Assembly: GCA_036268055.1 (NCBI GenBank)
Contig: DATAUW010000015.1
Span: forward strand, 1-53,252
DNA from: Verrucomicrobiia bacterium
Lineage (GTDB): Bacteria; Verrucomicrobiota; Verrucomicrobiia; Limisphaerales; Pedosphaeraceae
Reading direction: 5' to 3'
DNA length: 53,252 bases
The notes below the pieces were generated by a model. The model was not told the origin of the DNA. It saw only the letters and a program-made list of their open reading frames with translations, and searched no databases. Numbering within the stretch: the first letter of the stretch is position 1; each line of letters starts with the position of its first letter. Below, piece by piece: positions 44,155 to 52,631 of this stretch. The position numbers and the translations under genes are program-made.

Positions 44155-44823
44155 ATGAAAAAAATATTTTTGCTCGCGGCCTTTTTTTGCGGCGCCCTTT
44201 CCGCTCGCGCCGCGGACACCAACGCCATCGTCAACGCCTGGCTCGGCGCGCAAACCAACTTGCAAAATTGGACCGCCGATTTCACACAGACGCGCTCGCT
44301 CAAGACGCTCACACAACCACTGACTTCGACCGGCCATCTCTGGTTTCAAGCGCCGAACCAATTTCGCTGGGAACTTCTGAAGCCCTCACACACCATCGCC
44401 TTGCGGCAGGCCGACGACATGTATGTCATCTATCCCCAACTCAAGCGTGCCGAGCGTTATCCCATCAACGCCAGCGTCCCCGGCGAATGGCGCGAGGCGT
44501 TGTCGCTGCTTGAAGCCGGATTCCCGCGCACCCGCGCCGACCTCGATTCGCATTTTCACATCGGCGCGCTTACCGAAACCAACGGCGCTTATCAACTCGA
44601 ATTACTGCCCAATAGCGCGTTCGTGAAGAAAATGCTCACCGATATTCGCGTCGGGCTGGCCACCAACGATTTTTCGCTCACCAGCACCGAGCTGGTTTTT
44701 ATTGATGGCTCGCGCATGCGAAATGATTTCACCAACGGCGTGATGAATTCAAAATTTCGCGATGGCCTGTTCGATTGGCAACCGCCTGCCGATTACAAAG
44801 TCACCGAGCCTTTCTCCAAATGA
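44155..44823 (+). CDS. LolA-like outer-membrane lipoprotein carrier
   Basis: 222 residues. Signal peptide MKKIFLLAAFFCGALSARAAD (about 1-19). The rest is a LolA-like fold: NWTADFTQTRSLKTLTQPLTSTGHLWFQAPNQFRWEL, then YVIYPQLKRAERYPI. LolA-like proteins occur in aryl polyene loci, where they are thought to carry the lipidated product across the periplasm. It starts 1 bp after the exporter stop codon, so the two are surely cotranscribed. It is too diverged to be the housekeeping LolA. Confidence 0.85.
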   Translation: MKKIFLLAAFFCGALSARAADTNAIVNAWLGAQTNLQNWTADFTQTRSLKTLTQPLTSTGHLWFQAPNQFRWELLKPSHTIALRQADDMYVIYPQLKRAERYPINASVPGEWREALSLLEAGFPRTRADLDSHFHIGALTETNGAYQLELLPNSAFVKKMLTDIRVGLATNDFSLTSTELVFIDGSRMRNDFTNGVMNSKFRDGLFDWQPPADYKVTEPFSK

Positions 44824-45284
44824 ACGCCGATCAACTCGCCGCCGCCTTGCGCCGCCTGCCGCATGGCGCGGAATTTCGTTTTGTGGATCGCGTGACTTAT
44901 CTCGAACCGGGCCGCCAGGGTGAAGGCGAATACCGTGTGCTCGGTGATGAACATTTTTTGCGCGGTCATTTTCCCGGCGAGCCGTTATTTCCCGGCGTGC
45001 TGCTCATTGAAGCCGCCGCGCAGCTTGCCGGGGTCATCGCGCAAAGCGATCCCACAATTCCTCCGCTGGCGAATCTCAAACTGACGGCGATGCGCGCCGT
45101 TAAAATTCTCGGCAGCGCGCACCCCGGCGAAACCCTTCAACTTCAGGCGCAAATCACCGGTCGCCTCGGCAATCTCGTGCAGGCGAGCGCGCAAATTTTT
45201 GTCATGGGAAATACCGTGATGAGCGGCGAACTCACCTTGAGCGGCGACGCCCCTGCCGATGCTCACCGCAACCCATCCACATAA
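44820..45284 (+). CDS. FabZ-like 3-hydroxyacyl-ACP dehydratase
   Basis: 154 residues, hotdog fold, from ATG 44820 overlapping the LolA stop as ATGA. HFLRGHFPGEPLFPGVLLIEAAAQLAG carries the catalytic His50 and Glu64. It would remove water from 3-hydroxyacyl-ACP and create the double bonds of a polyene chain. Last gene of the plus-strand run from 39020; its final 22 bp overlap the end of the convergent ligase gene. Confidence 0.92.
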   Translation: MNADQLAAALRRLPHGAEFRFVDRVTYLEPGRQGEGEYRVLGDEHFLRGHFPGEPLFPGVLLIEAAAQLAGVIAQSDPTIPPLANLKLTAMRAVKILGSAHPGETLQLQAQITGRLGNLVQASAQIFVMGNTVMSGELTLSGDAPADAHRNPST

Positions 45285-46516
45285 CGCTGACGCCACGCCG
45301 CGCGCGAAATTTTTCCCCGTTCATTGACCGGCAGCGATTCAACGAACAGCCATTTGCGCGGCACCTGCCACGCCGGAAGGTTCTGCTGCAAAAATGCTTT
45401 CAATTCATTTTCGTTCGACTGCGCCACCACGACTGCCACGATGACATCAGTGCGTCCCGCGTCTTCGCTCGGCGCGCCGAACACCAGGCAATCGCGCACC
45501 GCGAGGTTCAATCGCAACACCCGCTCAATCACCTCCGGCCCCACTTTGCGGCCGGCCACATTGATCAAGTCGGACGCGCGCCCGCGCAAATAAACGGCGC
45601 CGTCCTTCAACTCAGCCAAATCACTGGTCTGAAAACTTCCGTTGCCGAGCGCATCGTCAGAAATTGGCCAATACCTTTCCCCCGCCGCTGCGCTTCGCAC
45701 AACCAAGCAGCCGCGCGAATTCAATTCCAGTTTCACATTGCGCATCGGCTGGCCAACACACGAATCATCCGTGCGTGGTGTGATGGCGGCATCGTAAGCA
45801 ATCCCGCCGCACTCGCTCGCGCCATAAAAATTATGCACCTTAACGCCGGTGCTCTTGAAAATTTCCGCCTCAAGATTCATGGGCAACGGTGCGCCCGCGG
45901 AAATCGCCAGCCGCACATTCGCCGGCAATGCCTGTGCCTCATGCCACGCGCGCCATAACGCCGGCACTCCCGCCACGGTTAGCGCTATCTCCCCTTCCGC
46001 CGCGCGCCGCACCATTTCCGGCAGCGGATGAGACACATGAATCAAGGGAATGCCATGCAACAAGAGCGGCAGCACGAGATTTGAAAACCCGTACGAATGC
46101 GCCATCGAAATCACCGCGAGATTTGGCCATTCAACCCGCAATCCCATCGTCGCGATGATGTTCTGAACGTCCGCCTCCAACTGCGCCGCAGTGAACGCCA
46201 CGCACCGCGACGGCCCCGTCGTCGCTGACGTGAGTTTCAGATGCGCAATATTTGGCGGCGGCGCGGGCACATCCGGGCGCATGGTTCCCGGCTCAAGCGG
46301 ACAAACAACTTTCCCGTGACGCCAGCCTGCGAGAACATCCATCAGAAATTCTGGAAGCGTCGTGCGCGGAAAAATGATTTTTTCGTCAGACAGCGAAATC
46401 GCCTCAGCGGCGGCTCGCAGTTGGGTAAATGTCCAGCGCATGCCGCTGGCGGAATCGCGTATGGCGATTTCCCCCGGACGTTCCGCCACGACGGCGCACC
46501 AGCGTTTGTAAAGCAT
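45263..46516 (-). CDS. AMP-dependent acyl/aryl-CoA ligase-like enzyme
   Basis: 417 residues, shorter than usual ANL enzymes (about 500). Motif A3 is unusual: TSATTGPSRCV (about 96-106) instead of TSGTTGxPKxV. A5 is NFYGASECGG; A8 GRASDLINVAGRKVGPEVIE; A10 NERGKISR with the catalytic Lys about 402. The loss of the P-loop Gly and Lys may reduce or alter activity, but the other motifs argue for a working ligase. In aryl polyene or flexirubin loci such a ligase loads an aryl acid starter onto the ACP; that is the likely role here. It is on the opposite strand inside the locus. Confidence 0.85.
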   Translation of the reverse strand: MLYKRWCAVVAERPGEIAIRDSASGMRWTFTQLRAAAEAISLSDEKIIFPRTTLPEFLMDVLAGWRHGKVVCPLEPGTMRPDVPAPPPNIAHLKLTSATTGPSRCVAFTAAQLEADVQNIIATMGLRVEWPNLAVISMAHSYGFSNLVLPLLLHGIPLIHVSHPLPEMVRRAAEGEIALTVAGVPALWRAWHEAQALPANVRLAISAGAPLPMNLEAEIFKSTGVKVHNFYGASECGGIAYDAAITPRTDDSCVGQPMRNVKLELNSRGCLVVRSAAAGERYWPISDDALGNGSFQTSDLAELKDGAVYLRGRASDLINVAGRKVGPEVIERVLRLNLAVRDCLVFGAPSEDAGRTDVIVAVVVAQSNENELKAFLQQNLPAWQVPRKWLFVESLPVNERGKISRAAWRQRYVDGLR

Positions 46517-46567
46517 TGTCAGATTGGTAGCGCACGCCTAGTATCAGGCGCAAGTGTCATTTGTCGA

Positions 46568-47353
46568 ATGTCGCAGCCGCACGAAATGTTAACCGCACCA
46601 AAGCCCGGCCAATCCGCTGGCGTCACGCCGCCCGCCAACAGCGCCCGCAAATTTATTTTCGAGCGCGATACGTTTGCTTTCGCGAATGAATTGGTCTGGG
46701 AATACATGTTCGATGCCACAACCGGCAAGACGACTTTTTCGCCGCGCCAACCCAAACCGGATTACACCCACCGCTGCTTCGTCGTGACGCGCGCCGTGCG
46801 GCAATTTTTTAATCACGCCCGCTTCGAGCCCAACCAGCGCGAAGCCAGCGCTGAAATATATCGCAGCCTGATCCGCGAAGTGTTGGCCCGCGAGCCGCGC
46901 ATATTTTCTTCGCCCGACAGACAAATTATTTTTCCTGGCTATACCGGTTTGCGGAATTTCAGCCACGCGCATGAACATTTGCTCAAAGCGGAATGCGGCG
47001 GTGCGTGGCGCTCGTACGTTTTGCGCAGCCATTGGCGGATGGTTTTTCCCATCACGCGAAATCATCAAGTGGAGACTGCCGCGCGACTCGTCAAATCCAT
47101 TCGCGAACGCACCACGGCCATCGTCCATCTTTTTCGTTTTCCCGCGCTCACGATGAATCACGGCATGATTCTTTTCAACGCGATTGAAACCGCCACCGGC
47201 CCTTCCTTTGAAGCTTACGACCCCAACGATCCCGCGCGGCCCACGTGGCTCTCATTCAATCGCGCCGAAAAAACTTTCACTCTCCCCGCGACCCGCTATT
47301 GGCCGGGTGGCAAACTCGAAGCCCTGGAGATTTACCGCAACTGGTGGTTTTAA
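46568..47353 (+). CDS. Unknown protein in biosynthetic locus
   Basis: 261 residues from ATG 46568 (MSQPHEMLTAPKPGQ). No signal peptide or membrane segment. Features include RDTFAFANELVWEYMFD, RQIIFPGYTGLRNFSHAHEHLLKAECGGAWRSYVLRSHWRMVFPI and NHGMILFNAIETATGPSFEAYDPNDP, with several conserved-looking His, Trp and Asp residues. I recognise no family. It is divergent from the ligase gene with 51 bp between the starts, so they share a control region. It is convergent with a small membrane-protein gene 7 bp away. Probably a dedicated member of the pathway. Confidence 0.7.
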   Translation: MSQPHEMLTAPKPGQSAGVTPPANSARKFIFERDTFAFANELVWEYMFDATTGKTTFSPRQPKPDYTHRCFVVTRAVRQFFNHARFEPNQREASAEIYRSLIREVLAREPRIFSSPDRQIIFPGYTGLRNFSHAHEHLLKAECGGAWRSYVLRSHWRMVFPITRNHQVETAARLVKSIRERTTAIVHLFRFPALTMNHGMILFNAIETATGPSFEAYDPNDPARPTWLSFNRAEKTFTLPATRYWPGGKLEALEIYRNWWF

Positions 47354-47360
47354 ATCGCCG

Positions 47361-47756
47361 CTATTCTTCCTTTAGCTCCTTCACATCCGCGCTGCTCGAA
47401 TTATCTTCCACCTGCACAAAAGTTTTCTTTGCCGGGTTCCAAAAAATCGAGCCAAAAAATATCAACCCGCATAAATTAATACCGACGATGTAACCGATCT
47501 TGTAAAACCGTCCGTCGTTATTGGAATCGAAAATTTCCACGTCCTTGTCCATCACCAGCGTCGGCAATGCCATCGGCATCAGCGCGCCGTGCAACATGCC
47601 CCAGCAGAATCCGACCCGTTGTTTTTCTGGAAAGCAATGCGGCGAAGCCCATCCGTAAAACCAGCCGAACAACACCGTGACCAGAATAAATTTAATCGCC
47701 TTACCCCAGGGCAATCGCCGCCATAACGCCGATGCTTTTGCTGAGTCCTCAGCCAT
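47361..47756 (-). CDS. Small membrane protein in biosynthetic locus
   Basis: 131 residues from the ATG at 47756 (MAEDSAKASALWRRLPWGKAIKF). Three hydrophobic segments (about 19-35, 50-66, 90-107), a Cys/Trp/Gly-rich middle (GWASPHCFPEKQRVGFCWGMLHGALMPMALP) and an acidic C-terminal tail. No family is recognised. It begins 2 bp after the stop of the family 2 glycosyltransferase gene, so it is its translational partner. Confidence 0.7.
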   Translation of the reverse strand: MAEDSAKASALWRRLPWGKAIKFILVTVLFGWFYGWASPHCFPEKQRVGFCWGMLHGALMPMALPTLVMDKDVEIFDSNNDGRFYKIGYIVGINLCGLIFFGSIFWNPAKKTFVQVEDNSSSADVKELKEE

Positions 47757-47758
47757 AT

Positions 47759-48505
47759 TCAACTAACCACACCGGCGGTTTTTTTCGGCAACGCACCAGC
47801 ACGATTGCCACTCGACGCCTGTTTCACATGCGAACGTCGCCCCTGCGCCAGCCACCAGCGAAACCACCGCACGCTGTCGCGCACCGGATGTATTTTGCTG
47901 CCGCCGGAATTATAAATCACCTGCACCGGCACAAACTCCACCGCGCAACCCGCCGCCAGAAACGACACCAGCATCTCCGATTCGATCTCGAAATGGTTCG
48001 TGGAAATTTGCACTTGCGCCAGCGTCTCCAAATGCACCAGCCGAAATCCGCATTGTGAGTCTTCAATCCTTTGCCCCGTCAACCGCGAAAGTCTCCGCGT
48101 CATCCAGCGATTCACCCACCGCCGCACCCACGGCATCCCCGCCGAATTGCCCAGACGATTTCCCACCACCAATTTCGCCCCGCTCATTTCCGCGCAACGG
48201 AAGAACCCCGGGATGTCCCCCGCCGCGTGCTGCCCATCTCCGTCCACCACAATCGCCCACGAAAGCCCGCATTCGCGCGCAGTTCGCCAACCCGTCTGCA
48301 ACGCCGCGCCTTTGCCGCGATTTTCTTTATGCCTCACCACCCTCGCCCCCGCCGCCGCCGCCGCCCGCGCCGTGGCATCGGTCGAACCGTCATCCACCAC
48401 GATCACGTGGGGCAAATGCGCGCGAACCGCCGCAACCACTCTTGCAATTTGCGTCTCTTCATTGAAACACGGAATCACCGCCGCGCATTGACAGACCCAG
48501 TCCAT
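47759..48505 (-). CDS. Glycosyltransferase family 2
   Basis: 248 residues, soluble GT-A fold. AAVIPCFNEETQIARVVAAV, VVDDGSTDATARAAAAAGA (nucleotide binding), VVDGDGQHAAGDIP (DxD metal site), then EDSQCGFRLVHLETLAQV and HFEIESEMLV. Similar enzymes are present in aryl polyene and flexirubin loci and may attach a sugar to the carrier or product. The start is the ATG at 48505, 16 bp from the start of an alternative divergent radical SAM frame. It precedes a small membrane protein with 2 bp between them. Confidence 0.9.
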   Translation of the reverse strand: MDWVCQCAAVIPCFNEETQIARVVAAVRAHLPHVIVVDDGSTDATARAAAAAGARVVRHKENRGKGAALQTGWRTARECGLSWAIVVDGDGQHAAGDIPGFFRCAEMSGAKLVVGNRLGNSAGMPWVRRWVNRWMTRRLSRLTGQRIEDSQCGFRLVHLETLAQVQISTNHFEIESEMLVSFLAAGCAVEFVPVQVIYNSGGSKIHPVRDSVRWFRWWLAQGRRSHVKQASSGNRAGALPKKTAGVVS

Positions 48506-48587
48506 GTAGCGATGATACGGAATGGGCTACGAGTGCCAAAGCAAAAACTGCATGGTTCCACCTGCGCTCGCCGGGACTGAGGAATCC

Positions 48588-49616
48588 ATGCTTGAATTTC
48601 CACCTTCTTTTCCGTCGCCGTCCGACCTCACGCTGACCGGCGACGCCCAAATCGCCTGGCATGAAACTGCCGCCGCCGCCACTCGCGCGCAATTTGGCCG
48701 GGAAATTTTCGTCCGCGCCGTCGTTGAAGTCTCCAATTTCTGCCGCGAGAATTGCGCGTATTGCGGAATGCGCCGCGACAACCGCAATCTCCACCGTTTT
48801 CGCGCGCACCACGAGCAACTCGCCGAATTGCTCATCCATCATCGCCCCGCCAGCGTGACCGACATCAATATTCAAGCCGGCGAAGACCCGGTCGCGATCC
48901 GCGAAGTCGTTTTGCCGCTCATCAAGACGCTCCAACAATCCACTTCGCTCGGCATCAGCGTTTGCCTCGGCACTTTGACGCCCGAACTCTATCGCGAATT
49001 GCGTTCCGCGGGCGCCTCAATCTACATCATGAAATTCGAGTGCGCCCTCGAACCGCGTTACCGCCAGATGCACGCGCCCGGACGGCTCGAAGAACGGCTC
49101 GAACACATCCGTCTCCTCGTGAACTCCGGCTGGAAAGTCAGTTCCGGTTTCATCGCGGGATTGCCCGGCCAGGAAACCGATGAACTCATCGCCGCGCTGG
49201 ATCTTGCCCGCGCATTGCCGCTCGAAGGTTGCAGTGTCAGCCCGTTCATCCCCGGCGAAAGCACGCCCCTCAGCGGCAGCGCTCGCTCGAATCCCGATTG
49301 GACTTTTAATTGTATGGCCGCCATGCGCCTGATGCGTCCGCATTGGGTGATTCCCGCCGTGAGCGCGTTGAATCTCGCCGAGAAAAATGGCTATCGTCGC
49401 GGTCTGCGCGCGGGCGCGAACCTCACGACCATCAACCTTACGCCCGACGATATGCGGGGCGATTATGTCATCTATAAACGCGACCGTTTCATCATGACGG
49501 AAAATCGCGTACTCGACGCCATCGCCGCCGAGGGACTGTCGCCCTCCTCGCGCAGCCTGGCTGATCATTACCGCAACTCCGCTCCGTCCGTCGAAACCGC
49601 CGCCGTGCCGAATTGA
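48588..49616 (+). CDS. HydE-like radical SAM enzyme
   Basis: 342 residues from the ATG at 48588, chosen because GAGGA lies 6-9 nt upstream; the ATG at 48522 is possible. The radical SAM cluster is CRENCAYCG (Cys52, Cys56, Cys59). EVSNFCRENCAYCGMRRDN, NIQAGEDP, GFIAGLPGQETDELIAAL, SPFIPGESTPLS and RAGANLTTINLTP follow the pattern of [FeFe]-hydrogenase maturase HydE/PylB-type enzymes (biotin synthase superfamily). No hydrogenase or hydF/hydG genes are in the window. It sits among ketosynthase, ACP and glycosyltransferase genes, so it probably modifies a pathway intermediate or supplies a starter. The substrate is unknown. Confidence 0.85.
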   Translation: MLEFPPSFPSPSDLTLTGDAQIAWHETAAAATRAQFGREIFVRAVVEVSNFCRENCAYCGMRRDNRNLHRFRAHHEQLAELLIHHRPASVTDINIQAGEDPVAIREVVLPLIKTLQQSTSLGISVCLGTLTPELYRELRSAGASIYIMKFECALEPRYRQMHAPGRLEERLEHIRLLVNSGWKVSSGFIAGLPGQETDELIAALDLARALPLEGCSVSPFIPGESTPLSGSARSNPDWTFNCMAAMRLMRPHWVIPAVSALNLAEKNGYRRGLRAGANLTTINLTPDDMRGDYVIYKRDRFIMTENRVLDAIAAEGLSPSSRSLADHYRNSAPSVETAAVPN

Positions 49617-49629
49617 ATTAAATCAACTC

Positions 49630-50868
49630 GTGCTTTTTCCCCTCGCAAAAAAAGGTTCGCCTTGCCGCGTCGTCATCACGGGCGCCGGCATTGTCACCGG
49701 GCTTGGCCTCGGCTGGCGAACGAATGCCGATGGTTTTCGCGCCGGTCGCAATGCCTTCCGCAAAGTCACGCGCTTTGATGTTTCACGCCAGCGCGCGCAA
49801 ATCGCCGCCGAGGTGGATCTGCCGCCCAACCCGCCTTCCACCCGCCTGTCACGTAGCGCCCGCGCTCGGCTCTCTCCGTCCGCGAGCATGCTTTTGTTCG
49901 CCGCGCACGAAGCCTGGACTCAATCCGGTTGGCAACCCGGCGAAAATCTTCCGCTCATGCTCGGCACAACCAGCGGCGCGATGTCCCTCGGCGAAGCCTA
50001 TCTTCGCCAGGCGATGGAATCACCACGCTCCAAACGCCGCCAGCCAACGCGCGTCATCCATTATCAAATCCAGCGTGAAGCCTTGAACGTCTGCGACGCC
50101 TTTGGTTTTTCCGGCCCCATCACCATCATCGCCAATGCCTGCGCTTCGGGCGCGAATGCCCTCGGCCACGCGTGGGAATTATTGCGCAGTGGACGCGTCG
50201 AACGCGTTTTCGCCGGTGGATACGACGCCCTCTGCCAGCTCACCTTTTCCGGTTTTGATTCCTTGCAAGCCCTTTCGGCAGATCCTTGCCGTCCCTTTGA
50301 CGCTCATCGCAACGGCCTCACACTCGGCGAAGGCGCGGCGATGTTCGCGCTCGAAACTCTCGATTCCGCGCGCCGCCGCAACGCCGAAATTCTTGGCGAG
50401 ATCACCGGCTACGGCGCTTCCACGGACATCCATCATCTCACGCAACCGCATCCCGCGGGCGATGCCGCCTTCGCCGCCATGACCGCCGCCTGCGCTGCTG
50501 CCGCGACCACTCCCGAACAAGTGGATTATGTCAATGCGCACGGCACCGCCACCGTGCAAAACGACGGCCCCGAGGCGCTCGCCATCAGCCGCTGGGCCGG
50601 TGCATGCGCGGCGACTTTGCCGGTAAGTTCCACTAAAGCGAGCATCGGCCATTTGCTCGGCGGCGCGGGCGCAGTCGAAGCCGCCGTTTGCTTGATGGCG
50701 TTGCGCGAACAATGGCTCCCGCCGCAAATTGGAACGGGAACTGCCGACCCCGCCTGCGCTTTCTCCCTCGTGCGCGAGCCAAAAGACGCCCGCATCAATG
50801 TTGCCCTGACCAATTCCTTCGGCTTCGGTGGCGCTAACGCCTCACTCCTTCTGCGGAGGTGGTCATGA
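49630..50868 (+). CDS. Beta-ketoacyl-ACP synthase (KS-alpha)
   Basis: 412 residues from GTG 49630. Condensing enzyme of the FabF/type II PKS kind. The catalytic triad is complete: Cys171 in ANACASGANAL, His304 in NAHGTATVQND and His341 in KASIGHLLGGAG (with Lys336). It would elongate the acyl chain with malonyl-ACP. It starts 13 bp after the radical SAM stop and overlaps the next ketosynthase by ATGA, so the two are coupled, the usual arrangement of a KS-alpha/chain length factor pair. Confidence 0.93.
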   Translation: MLFPLAKKGSPCRVVITGAGIVTGLGLGWRTNADGFRAGRNAFRKVTRFDVSRQRAQIAAEVDLPPNPPSTRLSRSARARLSPSASMLLFAAHEAWTQSGWQPGENLPLMLGTTSGAMSLGEAYLRQAMESPRSKRRQPTRVIHYQIQREALNVCDAFGFSGPITIIANACASGANALGHAWELLRSGRVERVFAGGYDALCQLTFSGFDSLQALSADPCRPFDAHRNGLTLGEGAAMFALETLDSARRRNAEILGEITGYGASTDIHHLTQPHPAGDAAFAAMTAACAAAATTPEQVDYVNAHGTATVQNDGPEALAISRWAGACAATLPVSSTKASIGHLLGGAGAVEAAVCLMALREQWLPPQIGTGTADPACAFSLVREPKDARINVALTNSFGFGGANASLLLRRWS

Positions 50869-51896
50869 GCGCCATTTTGATTCGCGGAATCGGCGCCGTG
50901 TCTCCCGCTGGCTGGGGCGTACCCGCCTTGCGTGATGCGCTCGAAAAAGAAATTGCCCTTCCCACTCAACCGATCGTGCGCCCCGGCTGGACTCAACCCC
51001 TGCTCAATCGTCCTGTCCCGCCCTGCACCACTCGCCCCGCTTGCCTGTCCTACCCGCGCTTGCGCCGCACCGGCGCGCTGACCCATCATGTGGTCGCTTC
51101 CGCTTTTGAAGCGATGGGCGAAGATGCCGCCAAAATTCAAGCCGGCAAAATTCGCATCGGCATTATCGTTTGCCTGATGGCCGGCAACGTCGCCTACTCG
51201 CGGCGATTTTATGAAGAAACTTTGCGCGACCCGGCCAGCGCCAGCCCGATGATTTTTCCCGAAACCGTTTTCAACGCGCCTGCCAGCCACCTCGCCGCTT
51301 GCCTCAATTCCACCCAGGCCACGCACACCATTGTCGGCGACGACGGAACTTTTCTACAAGGTGTCGCGCTCGGGGCGGATTGGATTGCGAATGGCCAGGT
51401 GGATTCCGCCGTTGTCATTGGCGCGGAGGAAATGGATTGGATCGTCGCTGACGCCTTGCGCCTGTTTCATCCACAGACTATTCACGGCGCGGGTGCGGGC
51501 GCGCTTTATCTAACGGCCACGCCGGGCGAACCGACGCTCGCAAAATTAAATTGCGTCACCGATTCATTTTTATTTACCGCCGATCAAAGCCGCGCTGATG
51601 CCGCACGAAATATGCGCGCGCAACTTCCGTCGTGCGTCTTGCGCGAAGTGCTTTGTCCGAGCACGCAGGGAATTTCCAAATTGGATGCGCCCGAACACCA
51701 TGCGTGGCTCGATTGGCAAGGTCCGCGCCGCCTGACCCGCACGGTTCTCGGCCAGGCTTTCGCCGCATCCGCCGCGTGGCAATGCGTCGCCGCGTGCGAT
51801 GCCATCCAATGCGCTGCTTTCTCCGCCGCAAACGTGAGCGTGCTCGGCGTCAATCAACAGGCCATCGGCGCGCGATTCGCGCGGACGGCTTTTTAG
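50865..51896 (+). CDS. Degenerate ketosynthase, chain length factor-like
   Basis: 343 residues from ATG 50865, overlapping the KS stop as ATGA, with GGAGG at 50855-50859. Thiolase-fold protein: LIRGIGAVSPAGWGV near the N-terminus, SAVVIGAEEMDWIV. The active-site cysteine is replaced: HTIVGDDGTFLQG is at the place of NACASG, and the two His motifs are not found. It is shorter than normal KS (about 410). Such partners (chain length factor, KS-beta) dimerise with the active KS and set chain length. Its place directly after the KS supports this role. Confidence 0.88.
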   Translation: MSAILIRGIGAVSPAGWGVPALRDALEKEIALPTQPIVRPGWTQPLLNRPVPPCTTRPACLSYPRLRRTGALTHHVVASAFEAMGEDAAKIQAGKIRIGIIVCLMAGNVAYSRRFYEETLRDPASASPMIFPETVFNAPASHLAACLNSTQATHTIVGDDGTFLQGVALGADWIANGQVDSAVVIGAEEMDWIVADALRLFHPQTIHGAGAGALYLTATPGEPTLAKLNCVTDSFLFTADQSRADAARNMRAQLPSCVLREVLCPSTQGISKLDAPEHHAWLDWQGPRRLTRTVLGQAFAASAAWQCVAACDAIQCAAFSAANVSVLGVNQQAIGARFARTAF

Positions 51897-51899
51897 GCG

Positions 51900-52631
51900 A
51901 TGAACTCACGGGTCATCCTCATCACGGGCGCGAACGGTGGACTGGGTCTCGCCTTTGGCCGCGCCTTCCTTGAAGAATCGCCGGGAAATATTATCTGGCT
52001 CGCCATCCGTAATGACCGTACTCGGGCCGATGAACTCGCCACCGCGCATGCCGATCGCTGCCGCGTGTTGCCGTTGGATGTCGCCGATGCCGCCGCATGG
52101 GCCGAAGCAATCAAACAAATTTTAACTAAAGATCAGCGCGTGGACGTGCTCGTGAACAACGCGGGAAAGCACGACGACGTTCTCCTCGCGCAGATGTCGC
52201 CAGAATCCTGGCGCGACGTGATGAACGTCAATCTGGATGGTGTTTTTCACGGTTGTCAGGCAGTCTTGCCGGCCATGATCAATCAACGCGCCGGACGCAT
52301 CGTGAATATTTCCTCGCTCAGCGCCCTGCTCGCGCCGCCGGGCCAGACGAACTATGCCGCCGCCAAGGCCGGCGTAGTGGCCTTGACCCAATCACTCGCA
52401 AAGGAAGTCGCGCGCATCGGCATTACTGTAAACGCAGTGTGCCCCGGCTATGTGGACACCGCCGCGTTTGCCAGTTTGAACGCCGAGGAACGCAAAGCCA
52501 TCCAGGCAAAAATACCGATGCGCCGTTTTGGCCGCCCGGAGGAAGTCACGTCGGCGGTGCTGTTTCTCGCGAGTGCCGGCGCCAGCTACGTAACCGGCTC
52601 GATTTTGAAAGTTGACGGAGGAATTCTCTAA
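51900..52631 (+). CDS. 3-oxoacyl-ACP reductase, FabG-like
   Basis: 243 residues, classical short-chain dehydrogenase. NADPH motif TGANGGLG (about 9-16), VNNAG, and the catalytic Ser (NISSLSALLAPPG), Tyr and Lys (TNYAAAKAG). It reduces the beta-keto group after condensation. Starts 3 bp after the chain length factor stop, and its stop overlaps the ACP start (TAATG). These contacts make one tight operon from 48588 to 52894. Confidence 0.95.
   Translation: MNSRVILITGANGGLGLAFGRAFLEESPGNIIWLAIRNDRTRADELATAHADRCRVLPLDVADAAAWAEAIKQILTKDQRVDVLVNNAGKHDDVLLAQMSPESWRDVMNVNLDGVFHGCQAVLPAMINQRAGRIVNISSLSALLAPPGQTNYAAAKAGVVALTQSLAKEVARIGITVNAVCPGYVDTAAFASLNAEERKAIQAKIPMRRFGRPEEVTSAVLFLASAGASYVTGSILKVDGGIL

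Noticed and set aside
48588-49616. Biotin synthase (bioB) or a hydrogenase maturation operon
   Set aside because: The CxxxCxxC context (RENCAYCGMRRDN) and the later motifs resemble HydE rather than BioB, and no hydrogenase, hydF, hydG or biotin genes are adjacent.
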